DNA from: Jackrogersella multiformis
Taxonomy: Eukaryota > Ascomycota > Sordariomycetes > Xylariales > Hypoxylaceae
Reading direction: 5' to 3'
Assembly: GCA_902806575.1 (NCBI GenBank)
Contig: CADCXD010000002.1
Coordinates: 3,782,001-3,846,000, forward strand
Length of the DNA stretch: 64,000 nucleotides
A program made the translations under genes and the position numbers. Under the pieces are notes generated by a model that saw only the letters and a program-made list of their open reading frames with translations, had not been told where the DNA came from and made no database searches. Positions 23,415 to 35,630 of this stretch are shown here, one piece after another. Numbering within the stretch: the stretch's first letter is position 1; the number at the start of each line of letters is the position of its first letter.

Positions 23415-26400
23415 TTAACTTTTTTTTTTTTAATATTTAACTTTAAGCATTTTAAAAGATTATAAAATTATAAGGTTTATCGGTATATTACTTATAAAAT
23501 AGTTTAATTATTACGTTTATTTCGTTATTAAATATATATTTATAAGGTTTTTAAGTTTAATACCTTTTAACCGGTTAATTTTTTTATTTTACGAGATATT
23601 TTATTTTATTTTAGTTTTTAATAAAGTTTATGACTTATTTTATTTAATAATTTTTAAACTTTATCGGGGTTATTTTACGTAAAACTTAATTAAAGTTAAG
23701 AAATTTTTAATTATTAATACGATAAAGTTTAATAAGTGAAATATAAAATAAGTTATATATTTTTTAACTTTTAAGTAAAGTAAATTTTATTATTATAAAA
23801 GAAATTACTTATTAAATTTTAAAAGGTCTTAAGAATTTTTTATTTAATTTTTTAGTAAGGCGTTTAGTTTTAATATTTTTTATATTAAGCATTACGAGTT
23901 ATTTTTCTTAAAAAGTTAATGTATTTTTTCGTCGTTTATTTACTTATTTTTTTATTTATTAACGATTTCGTTTTAAGTATTTTTATGTTTTTTAATGTAT
24001 TTATATTATTTAATATATATATAATTTATTTCTTAAATTACGTAAAGTATTTATAAAAAGGTTATAAACGATTAAATAATAATTATAATTAATGTAAAAA
24101 GGTATAAATTATATTAATAATAAAGTAATATTATTATAAGTAAATTTAATTATTACGAAGAGGTTTTTTTAATTACTTATTTTATAATTAATAAAGGCTT
24201 TAAAGTAAACCTTTAAGATTTAATTAAAGCGTTTTATTTAACTATCGGTTTATAAGTAAAACGTAATATTTATACGGGATTTAATTTTTATTAATTTAAA
24301 AAAGTTTTTTTAAATATAAGAAATAAACTTAAAGTTTTTATTAAAAATAATATTTAATGGTACGTTATATAATTTTTAATATTATTTAATAAAAATTTTA
24401 ATTAGATTATTAGATTTTTTTTTTACTTTAAAAAAAATAAAGTAAGTTATTTTTAAAAATAAATTTATTATTATTTAAATAAAGTTATAATCGTTCGATA
24501 AAGAAAAGTTTATAATAAAATTTATTATTATTATTAATTAAAAATATTTATATAAAGCGTGGTAAGGGATTTTATTTTATTAGTATTTTAAATAACTTTA
24601 TACGTAATTTCGGACGGTATTTTTAATATTTAACTATTAAAAGTTTTAAGTAATTAATTTTAAGGTTTTATTTATTTTTATATATTTAGCGATAAAGATG
24701 TTATATTCGAAAGAAATAATTTCTTTTTAAAGTTTTATAAGTATTTAAAGTTTATTTTTTCGATATAAAAAATTATCTTAAAGGATAATATTTTTAAAAA
24801 GGTTTATAATTTACGTAATATATTTTAAATCGTTAATAATTACTTTTTTTAATTTTTTTATAAAGTTAAAAACTTAATTAAGGGTAATACGATTATATAA
24901 TGTTTTTAATATAACGAGGATAATTATTAAAGAGGTAAATAAAGTTCCTTAAAAATGCGAAAAATATTTATTTTATAAGACCGATTTTATAAGCTAGTTT
25001 TTAATTTTTCTTTTTTTAAGTCGATATTACGATAATTTAAAGAAAATATCAGTTTTATTATTTTATTTTCTTAATCGATAATTAATAATAAATTAATATA
25101 ATAATAATTTTTATACTTATTAAATTTAACGTTAATTTAAAAGTTTAATTGTTATAAAATAAGTTAAATTTTAATTTATTATTTAATACTTTTTAAGTAT
25201 TAATGTTATTTTTTAAAAGAATTTATTATAATTAATAATTCTTTATTATAAATCTTATAATTTATTTTTATTAACGTAAATTTATAAAAATAATAAACTA
25301 TTAATTTAAATTTACCTTATTTATTTATTTTTAAAAAAATAACGTTAATAATATAATTTAATATATTAGCTTTAATATAAATTTATTTTAAGGGATTAAA
25401 ATATATTATAATAAAAACCTAAATAAATTAAAATTTAAGTTTTTTAAAAGATTTATTTATTTCTTTAATTTACTTTTAATCCTTTTTATTTCCTTTATTT
25501 ACATTAATAATCGGTCTTATTATTTTCAAGAATTTCTTTATAAATTGTTAATAAAAGTTTATAAAACCGATAAATTGTTAAGATTTTTTAAGGGATTTAA
25601 GTGTTTTTTAATTATTAATATAATCGATTTTATTTTAAGTTATTAAAATATTATTTACTTTAATAATATATTTTAAAAAGTTTATTTTTTACATTTTTTA
25701 AAAATACTTTCGTAAATTAACCGTTAAATAATATTTTATAAATCTTTTTAAAACTTTTTTAATAATCTTATTATATTCTTTTATCGTGTTTATATAAATA
25801 AGGAAATTATTTAAATATATTAAAAAGCTTAAATCGATAAGATTTTAAAAGATATTATTTATTATTAATTAAAAAATTATAAAAACGTTAATTAATTTAA
25901 ATAATATTATTAAATATTTAAAAAAGTTATATTTATAATGAAATATTATTTTTTACTCGTTACTTTCCTTAATTTTAATTAGGTGAAATCTTAACTTAAG
26001 GTCGATTTTTATAAATTATTTTACGGTTTTAAAGTAAGCTTATAATTTAAATATTAAAAGTATAAAATAATAAATAAAGATAATAATATTATTTAAACCT
26101 TAATAATTAATTATTAACTTAAAAAGGTTTTAAAAATCGGATTTATCGATAAATATTATAAATATTATATAAAATAAAGTTAATTTTTAAATTTAATTAT
26201 TATTAATTATTTTATTTAACTATAATTTAAATATATTAAATTTCCTTTTATTTATAACATAAAAAGGTTTTTAAAAAGGTATTTTTCTTTTTTAAAAATT
26301 AATAAAATGATTTTAAGGTTAATAATTTAAAAAATATTACTTTACTTTCTTAATTATAATGTATATAAATTCACGGAATTCTTTAAGAATATTTCTTAAC

Positions 26401-29400
26401 GTTTTATTTACTTTAATATTCCTTATTATTATTATATTAATTAACTTTTTTAAGTTATGTAAAGTTAAGTTAATATAATATTTCCGATAATAAAAGGAAT
26501 TAAACTTAATTTTTTTAAAATTTAAAAAAAAGTTTATAAGCTTATAAAATTTTATTTATTATTATAATATAATAATATCGCATTCGTTATTTAAGGCGTT
26601 TAGCTTAAAATTAATTTAAGAAAAGTGATTTTTTTAATAATAAAAAATAAAAGGATTAATATAATAACGTTTTATAAAAAAGATTTAAGTTAAATTAAAA
26701 GCTAATACGAATCGAGTATATTATTTTTTAATAATTAATAACTTTTATTTCCTTGCTTTAAAAAAAGATATCATTAAAATTAAACTTCCGGAATTTAATA
26801 ATATTTATACTTAATATTTATTTTTATTATATAATAATATTATATTAATAATAAGTTTATATTTAAAAATTAATTTTAAGTAAAGTTTTTTTATAACTTT
26901 CGTTTTATCTTTAATTAATTTTTTAATTATTACGGCTCGGTATATTTTACCTTAATTTAATCGTGAGATTTAATAAAGTGTAACGTTAAAGCTTTTTAAA
27001 AATTTAAATTAAAATTTTTAATTTCTATAATTTAAAGATAAAATAATTCTTATAAAGTTACATTTATTTATACCCTTTTTTATAGTAAAGGTATAAGTTA
27101 AATATTATCATTTTAAGATCGTTTTACGAAAAAAACTTTATTTAAGTTTAATAATAAATCTTTATTATTAATATTTTTTTTTATAAAACAAGAAAAAATT
27201 TAATAATTATTACGTTTATAACGTTAATAAAATTTCTTATTTTTCTTTTATTAATTTATATTTATTTAATTAATCTCTTTTAAAGTATTTTTATTATTAA
27301 ATTAAACCTTATTTTTTTAATTTAATCTTAATTTACCTTCGTTTTTAAATTTATCGTTATTTTTTAAAGATTAATTTTAGCTTAAATTAAAACGGTTTTC
27401 CTTTTCGTGGTTAACTTAGCTTAATTTTAAGGGCTTTTAAGTTAAAGTAAGCTTTTTTTTTTCTAAAATATTAAGATTAATTAATATATTTTCATATATT
27501 TAATTTATTTTTTAAATAATAATAAAGAATTTTTTATTTATATTCGGAAATCTTTTTTATTTAAAATAAATTAATTTAATAATTTTATTAAAAAGGGTTT
27601 TAACGATATAAATTTAAAACGTCGTTTTAAATTATTAAATTATTTTATTAAGATTTAATAATTCGATAAAATATTAAGCAACGTTTTTTTAATATTTAAA
27701 TTTATTTATTTTTTTTAAATTGCGATATTTTTTCGAAAGGTTTATAAAACGTTTTTAAAAAGTAATAATATATATTATTTAAATATTAAAGACTTTTAAT
27801 TACGTAATTTAGTTTTCACGTTATTAATGTTATAATTATATTTTTTTAAATAATAACGATTTAATTTAATTAATACGGTAAAAATCTTTAAGAAAACTTT
27901 TCGTATATATTTTTAAGTATATTTTAACTTTTATTTATTAAGTTTAAAACTTTATAAAGTCCTTATTATTATAAATAATAAGTTTATTAAGTTATATTAA
28001 ATTAATAATAATTATAACGTAAAAAGGACGAGTTAATCGTTTTAAAACTTTAAATAATTAATTATTATTGTTTTAAAATAAAGGATTTTTATTATTATAT
28101 AAAAGCGTAAAATTGCCCCGAGGTAATCCTTTAAAAAGGTCCTTAAGTAATTTAAAGTTCTAAGATTAATTATCGGAATTAAAATTACTTAAGTTATTAT
28201 TAAATATTTCGATAGCCTTTTTAAAAGGAATTCCTCCCTTATTATTTTTAAATATAAAAGGGTTAATTTTAATGAAATTAAATTATATTCGGGCCTTTTT
28301 AATTATTTTTTTAACTTAAGTTTATAAAAGGGATTATAAAGAAAAGAGGTTTTTTATTTAAACTTTTAAGTTAAAATATTTAATAAATAATATTTTAAAA
28401 TATATTAAGTTTTTTCGATTAAAAAGATTTAATTTAATTAACGTTTTTAATATAATACGCTTTCCGATACTTTTTAAAATAAAATTAATATTAATTAATT
28501 TATTAAAAATTAATTAAGTATTAAATTTATTAAAAACGGCTTAAATATAAGCTTTTAAGTTATTAAATTAATAGTAAATTTTTATATTAATATACGTAAG
28601 GTTTACATATTTTCTTATAAAAAAATTATTAATTTAAGATTCTTTAATATAAACTTAATTTACTACCTTTTATTAAAGATTTTTTTACTTTTTAATATTT
28701 TAATAAAAGATTTAAAAAGCTTATTAATAATAATTAATTATTTTTTTAAACTTATTATAAAAAGTTTAAATTAACTTATTAAACTTATTATTTAAAATAA
28801 GTTACTTATTCGTTTATTAATATTATACCGGTTTAATTAAATTAAATTATTATATTATAAACTATTTAAATTATATTATATTAATTTTAAATTTAATTTT
28901 TATTAATAATTTAATTACTCGTAACGATAATAATAAATATTTAAATAATATAATAACTATCGTGCATTTTTTAATAAAGCTTAATAAATTATATAAAAAA
29001 ATTATTAAAATTAACTTTAATATTATTAATATTAAAAATGTCTTATATAATTATTTTATAATCTTAAAAATTATAAAAGATTATAACATTATCGTTACTA
29101 AATTAAAATAATTCGAGAATAAAGAAAAGATCTTAAAATAATATACTTTTTATTTCGAATATTTTAATAAAAAATCGTATATTAAAACGTTATTTAATTT
29201 TAATAAGTTTTTATAAATAATAATTTTCTTTATACTTACCTTTAGTTTCGAGATTTCGTAAAAAAGGTATTATTAAAGATTTAAAAGATTATTCGTTATT
29301 TAACGAGAATAATTTAAAATTTTATAAATTAATAAATAATAAAGTTAAAATATAAATACTTAACTTAAATACTTATAAAATAATAAAATATAAAATTTCT

Positions 29401-29598
29401 TTTATAACTATAATAATATACGTAATAATAAAATTAATAAATAATATTAATATAATATATTTTAATAAGAAACTTTTTTAAGTAAATTAATTATTTATAA
29501 GTAATTAAAATAAAGTAATTTAATAAAAGAATTAACTTTCTTTTAAAAAACACGTATTTTCTTAAAATAAGATTTTTTTAAAATAAAAAAGAATTATT

Positions 29599-29911
29599 TA
29601 TAATAAAGGTAATAAAGTTTAAAACTATAGTTTAATTTTAAATTATAATTCTTTATAATTTTAAAGTTTTTACTTTTTATTTTTTCTTGCGAAATAAGGC
29701 GTAATAATTTATATATATATAATTTAAATATCTTTTTAAACGTCGTTAACGCTTTTTTAATCTTATTAATTTAATTTTACATATATTAATTAAGTTTTTT
29801 AATTAACCTTATCTAATAATTTTATTTTATAAGTTTTAATATATCTTGTATTTACTAATATGTATGCATATATTGATCATACTTTGCTTTATGGAGCCTA
29901 TCTGTATGATA
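29599..29911. repeat. Right LTR (313 bp)
   Basis: Starts TATAATAAAGGTAATAAAGT, the RIP-converted version of the left LTR start, and ends CTGTATGATA, followed by GAGGT. Here the inner (left) part is heavily converted and the outer 70-100 bases are nearly normal, a mirror image of the left LTR. Confidence 0.92.
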
Positions 29912-31908
29912 GAGGTTCATTCGTATAAATGGAGATTTTGCCTCTTTTATTCCAAGTAATATTTATCTTTTAGTCACAGGCTGATATCTTCACACTGGCT
30001 GTCGAATGGAACTAACCTAGCTCATATGGATAACCGTCTATTAACTATTAAGGGTACGTAGATTAAGATCATAAAATACGAATCGAGCTTTGAGAACTGA
30101 GCGAGGAGCCTTTAGGTGTAAGTTAGGTTCAGGCATTCCTTTTCGACCTTGGCTTTCGATCACCTCCTTGTCATAAGGCAGACATCGTAGTACTGGTAAT
30201 AGCGACGTTGTTGCACGAGGAGCTATAAACCTATCTCTACGGATTGTGATATAGGTATGTATAGGGACATTCCTTTGTCCACGATGTCTCAGGTGTATTG
30301 CCTTCCACGGAGTATACCTTCAGCAGGCCGAACCCTCCGTCTGGTCTATCCTCGATAGGCCATGCTTCTGACACTCCTCTTCTGTCTTTAATTAGACAGG
30401 TATTGCGGCAATACTATAAACATAGTGGGAAAGCGGCTAGAGAAACTTACCTAGGTACGTAAGAGTTAACTTATAATGCCATGATTCCCCGTGGGAGGAT
30501 ATATATAACTTGAGAGGAGTGAAATGAAATGCCCCTATATAAGCATGAGACTCAAGTTTACCCTTGACCTCTTTTTACTTATTTTCTATATATTTAAAAC
30601 CTAAGTTTATTCTATTAAACGGAATGTCAAGTATAATATGATGTTAAGGTGCCTCCTTAAAAGCTTATGGTTGCTAGTTAATATTTTTAGGTAATCGAGC
30701 ATCCGTTTGGGTAGTTACCCCCGATTTAGTGTTTTTGATTATGTAATTTATACAACACACGAAGATAGGAAATCAAGCCATAATGAGCTTTTTATTCATT
30801 TTTACCTTTTACCTTTTATTCATTTTTCTTCTTCAAACATCTCCGTTCAGCTCACAATACCAAGCTGAATATGTTTGCGGGATAAATGTCCACTCCAAAC
30901 TGCCCCAAAACAAGCAATCGGAAACCAATTGAATCTTAGGCTGAGGCTATCAATCGCCCCCAAGTTTCATCATTTAGCGGTAAGCCGACAATCTATCCAT
31001 CCAGTTCATGGATATTCGTGGGCCGTGGCGTCGGTAAAGTGCCTAACTGCCTGCTATCATCGGCACCATCAGCACTATAAAAATGAGTTATATGTACCTA
31101 GGTATGTACCTAGGTATGTATGCGGCAATAGATAATCGGGGAGTCAGGTTGGTAGGTGGGATATTATTCTAAATCTCACTAAGAAAGGATTTTGGAGACG
31201 CCGTGATTCGCTCGCATCCGGCCACTCCCATAGGTAATGGGTAATGGGGGTGGTAGATTCTATCTAACAGTCTAATAGCCGGCCAAGAGCGACGAACCAG
31301 GATGTCGGATTCAGAATCCCCCACGTCTAGCCCGCTGCAGGCTGTTGATCGCCTGAACGAGCTAGTAGTAGTCAGCTAGTGTAGAGCGAGAGAAGCGCAG
31401 GATCGCGGCCCCGAAGATTGGGAGATGAGAGATGAGTGAAACAAAAAAAATAAAAAATAAAAAAATAAGATCAAGTGAAAAAGGGAAGGTGATCACACGA
31501 GGGCGCATGAACAGCACCAACATATCGGGATCGAAATCAACAATCAACAATCAAAATCATTTTTAATCAACTTCTACTTTACACAACACAATACAACACA
31601 CCCTCACGTCACAAACCTCGACGTATCCCATCCCTGGTTACTCCCGTCTATCTATCCCGTCTCTCCCTCTCCAACGGTACCATACCCCGTACCCCGGTTG
31701 TAGAGACGTGTTTGTTATATATTCGTATTTATTTGTATACCTATATGCATGTGGCCGCATAGGGCCTATTCCGGTTTAGCTTATGCTGTGCGGCCTGCGT
31801 ACTCTGCCGAGATAGAAGAAGAGCCTTGCGCATTTCACCGATCAACATCCACACGGCATTTGCCTGATCGATGTTGAAGTGCGCACGAGCGCATCTCGAC
31901 CGTCGGTC
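29912..31908. other. Intergenic, right flank of the retrotransposon and promoter of the next gene
   Basis: About 2 kb. Begins with the right target duplication GAGGT. It contains exact TACCTAGGTA at 30448-30457, 31095-31104 and 31107-31116, an A-rich run at about 31441-31470, and a C/T-rich stretch near 31600-31690 that looks like a promoter or leader. No gene supported. Confidence 0.5.
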
Positions 31909-34459
31909 ATGGCTATCGACGTTGAGGATCTTGTCATCCAACCCTTCCGAGAGGTTGTAGAAAGGGGCAAGGAAGCCATCGCTAATGCCGAGGCAGCGGC
32001 CGGCAGCGGTGAGGATGAAAATAACACCGACCCCTCTGGCAGCCAGGATGCGGCAGACATGTTCAAGGCGGCGCGCTCGCTGGTGAGGGAGGGCGAGCGT
32101 GCCTTGCAGAGACTGTTGCCGCTATGGAAGGAGCGCGCCGACAAATACGGCGACGCGTTTACGGAGGCTATGCGACAGAATGGTGAATGCCTACATCCCT
32201 CTATTGCTATGCGATCTCGCCGATGGATCGTCCTTGTTTTAAGTTGAGACTATCCGTATCAAATCGACTGACACTTCACTTATAGATCGCATCCTCGATA
32301 GTCAGAGACGGCTGGAGGATCTTCTCTACGATTTGGACGATTTCGTCCAGGTTGGTTCGTTCGATGCTGCAAAATTCGCACAAGTCCAAGCGGCATCTAA
32401 ATCATTCGCTCTGACTCTCATGGAAACTATCAGGAGATTACATATCGAAGAGAGCTCATCATCAATATCGTCCGTCCCGTCATGGATACAACCATCAATA
32501 CCTTGGACCCCGAATGGCAATAGTCATAGCAACACGGGATCCACGTCTACTTCTAAGCTGAACGAAAATGCCGGCGTTAGTGAGGCTAGCATACTGGCTA
32601 GGCGGCCATCTAGTCCTGACATCTTAGGAGCGGAGCGTGACTGTATTAGTCTCGTGTCTGGTCCTGTTAACCCTCCGCCTGCAAATTCGCGAACATCAGC
32701 CTGGGTCAGCGAACAGACGACAGCCGCAAAGTCATGGCCTCGTAGTAATTCCATTCCCGAGGATGACTACTTTGTGGGGCAACCTATGATCTTTAACAAT
32801 CTCGACAGCGTCGCCCTACACGGCCAAGAGACACCCGTACCGCCCGTACCTCCTAACGTGCCTTATAGCCCAGGAACCTCATACAGTAGGGTATCATGGT
32901 ATACCAGCACTGGAAGTTATGCCTCGGGGCCTAGGTCGTCCGTACATATCCCTACGAGCGACCAGAGGACGACCTCACTTGCAAGGCCTATGCTGAACCC
33001 GCCCGAAAACCGCGAATCAAAAGAGAATGAGTCTCCTCCACCGTTGCCTAATGCGGCGCCCGTCTACGAGGATGGCCTAATACCAGCCGAAGAACTCTTC
33101 GACCCACGGGCGAATACGTCTTCTGGATATCAAATAGGGCTGGATAGTAGTCTTTATATACAGAAGGGGTTATGCTCAGGCGCGCAGACGTACCGAGTCA
33201 AGGGACGTAAGAGCGCTACTAAATCCGTGATGGAATATGTAAGAGCATTCCGACCATTCCTATACCTCATACGTGTCTCTAAAGGAAAAGAGGATGATCG
33301 CGAAATATGTGGCCTGTGCTAATACTACATGAATAGGGGACGAGGCGGAGTCTTGCCCGATGTACTGACTGCGAATTTACTCAACATCTATTAGATGTTG
33401 AACTCGATGTCGCACAGGACCGTAAGAGAACCTCCCGAATGATGCATTTATTCTTAATTAACTGGAGCATTTCGCAGCAACTGCAAATTTCAATAAATCT
33501 GGGGTCATGCATCGACTACGTTTTCTATACAAATCACACCTAACCTCGACCTCGGCATTTACGATGCAATTTGGTTGCCTTTTCTGCGCGCAGAAAGGAC
33601 AGACTGTCTATCCAGACGACGCGACAGTCTTCACAACGCCAGAGCAACTTTTTAAACACCTAGCACGCCATCCGCAGCCCCTCCCCGAGATTCCCGGGGT
33701 GGTAGTTCTGTATGGTGACGTATATAAGGACAATCCAAATGCCGAGGATTATGATATTCACTTCCAGAACCCCCCCGTAGCTAGTATCCTCCCCGACGCA
33801 GCGGCTCTAAAGAAATTCCCATCTGCCATAGCCGTTAAGAGTCACGTCAAGCGATTCGGGCGCGACCCGGTAGACCCCGACGGGAGTTCGGACCAGGTTC
33901 TGAAGTTCCTGGAAGGTGCCCGTATAATCGGCATAGAATTTCCAGAGAAGTGGAAGGGGAAATGGTGTACTGGTTGGCATGATGGTCAATGGGGTACTTT
34001 TGTTGCGAAACATGTCACCTTGGAACCACCGCAACACCCTCCGGGTCCAAGAACGAGCGCCGAGGGCAAATTCATCACGACGCGCTGGAAATGGGATGCG
34101 AAGGATATGTCAAATGGGTGGTTGCCGTTTGATAAGGATGAGACCTTGTCCAATGTTACTTGTAGGCTCTCAGCTCAATTTCATCCTCTTCTCCCGTGCT
34201 TTTATAACGAGTAGTAGCTAACCACGACCCCTTTCCTATAGGGATCAACGAAGATGACTGGTGCTGGTCAGGGATGAAGAAGAATGGGAGAGTAGGGCTT
34301 TTCTTACGATCTCACGTCAAACTAGACTCTCTCCGGACAAGTGCTGTCTGGCAAGGGGAGGGAGAGGAAGATGACATGCCTAAGGCTAAGAAGCAAGGTA
34401 GCTTTAGCTTGCCTACGATCAAGATGCGGAGGATGACTATGGGAAGTTCTGCGTCTTGA
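31909..34459 (+). CDS. Uncharacterised fungal protein with CxxC motif and two SH3-like segments
   Basis: Predicted 737 residues in five exons: 31909-32182, 32286-33238, 33337-33421, 33478-34161, 34242-34459. The N-terminal third is helical (MAIDVEDLVIQPFREVVERG) with acidic stretches. The centre is low-complexity and Ser/Pro-rich, with PVPPVPPNVP. The C-terminal half has LCSGAQTY, a metal-type CTDC motif, VMHRLRFLYKSHL, CLFC and LFKHLARHPQPLPEIPG. These are followed by IGIEFPEKWKGKWCTGWHDG and a second block, WINEDDWCWSG, each resembling an SH3 fold. I recall this arrangement from unnamed fungal proteins. The 85-bp third exon carries the CxxC motif and would be lost by simple ORF calling. The proline-rich stretch plus SH3-like segments suggests a scaffold. 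Function unknown. Confidence 0.72.
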
Positions 34460-35630
34460 TGCGGATATAGTGTATATGTATGAAGTATACCTAGAAGTCC
34501 TAGTAACTTTATCGTGTTCGATATGATTTTATTAGCCTTTTGACGATTGTATGTGGTAGACTTCATTTATTATTTATATTTGTTAAGGAAATAATTTTTA
34601 ACCTGTTTAAAGGTTGCCTCTTATGACCAAACTATCGTGAGAAATAGGAGAGTGCGGATACCCCAAATGGGTACCTTGGTACGTACCTAGGTAAGTAGAG
34701 TCTCCGCACCTCCACAGGTCACTAGCCATACTTCCCCACCTAGACCGTTTGTGCTACTCCACATATGAAATGAAACTGCCCCGGTGTGGCTTTGCTAGCC
34801 TTGAAGTACCGACGCTAGGACAAAAATGAACATGATGACATCACCGGAGTTTTTGTTCCCTGCTGTTCAGCTCAAGACGACGTGTGTAGTACTTAGTGGC
34901 GGCCCAGCTTAGCCTTGTAGCTTATTACGTTCACGATTGTAGCCGCATACGTTGTTTTATCTAGTACCTAAATAAAGCAGAACTGATATATCTGGATCGT
35001 CGTTTGAATGGGTTGATAGGTTCTAATATGTATCAAATTCAAATTCTTCTGTGCAGCGAGTTACTGTAGCTACTACGTCATATTTGTCGAACGCAATATC
35101 CACATCTAATTCGCGGGTCATGGTACGTCTAATATGTCTCTGTGCAACCTCAGGGGACATTTAATGCCCTTTACATATCTTCATGTAGGTAGGTACCTAG
35201 TAATGCATACATGTACATTGGGTAGATCGAAGTTGCCTAACCCAAGGCGAACTTAAACAGCTTTAGGGAGTTTAGGGGGTTTAGGAAGGAGGTACATAGC
35301 TTGTGACGGTACCTAGGGGTAAACAAAAGAAAGCAGTGACGTGATACATTTTTATGCAAATTCATCATCATCATCATCATCCCTCATCTTTCCTTCATCA
35401 TCATACACTCTTCAACTCCACTACCTAACCTGTACCTAATCTTTTCCACTTTACACTAAACAAAAGCCATTGCCAATCTTGCCCCATCCTCCATGATATC
35501 TGTACTTACATAAAGTACCTGACCTGACTTTTCTTCAACGAATCAACAAATCAACAAATCAACTCTCCCAATAAACAGAATCATAGAGGAAGCCATCACA
35601 TCACGTATTGGCCCTTGACTTTGATTCATC
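34460..35630. other. Intergenic region upstream of the Ish1/Msc1 gene
   Basis: About 1.2 kb. Contains TACCTAGGTA at 34684-34693, a near-copy at about 35187-35201, a (TCA)n run at about 35363-35382 and a C/T-rich leader with CAACAAATCAAC repeats just before the start codon. No gene supported. Confidence 0.55.

Larger units (their letters stand above)
23102..29911. mobile_element. Complete LTR retrotransposon, RIP-degraded
   Basis: A 6810-bp element bounded by two 313-bp direct repeats and flanked on both sides by the 5-bp duplication GAGGT (23097-23101 and 29912-29916). The 6.2-kb interior is almost only A and T. CA and TG dinucleotides are nearly absent, TA dominates, and most remaining C/G sit in CG or runs, which is the signature of repeat-induced point mutation in ascomycetes. 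All coding frames are destroyed, so Gag, protease, reverse transcriptase and integrase cannot be read and the superfamily (Copia or Gypsy) cannot be told. Orientation is uncertain: a purine-rich run precedes the right LTR, but a T-run follows the left one. Clearly immobile now. Confidence 0.93.
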
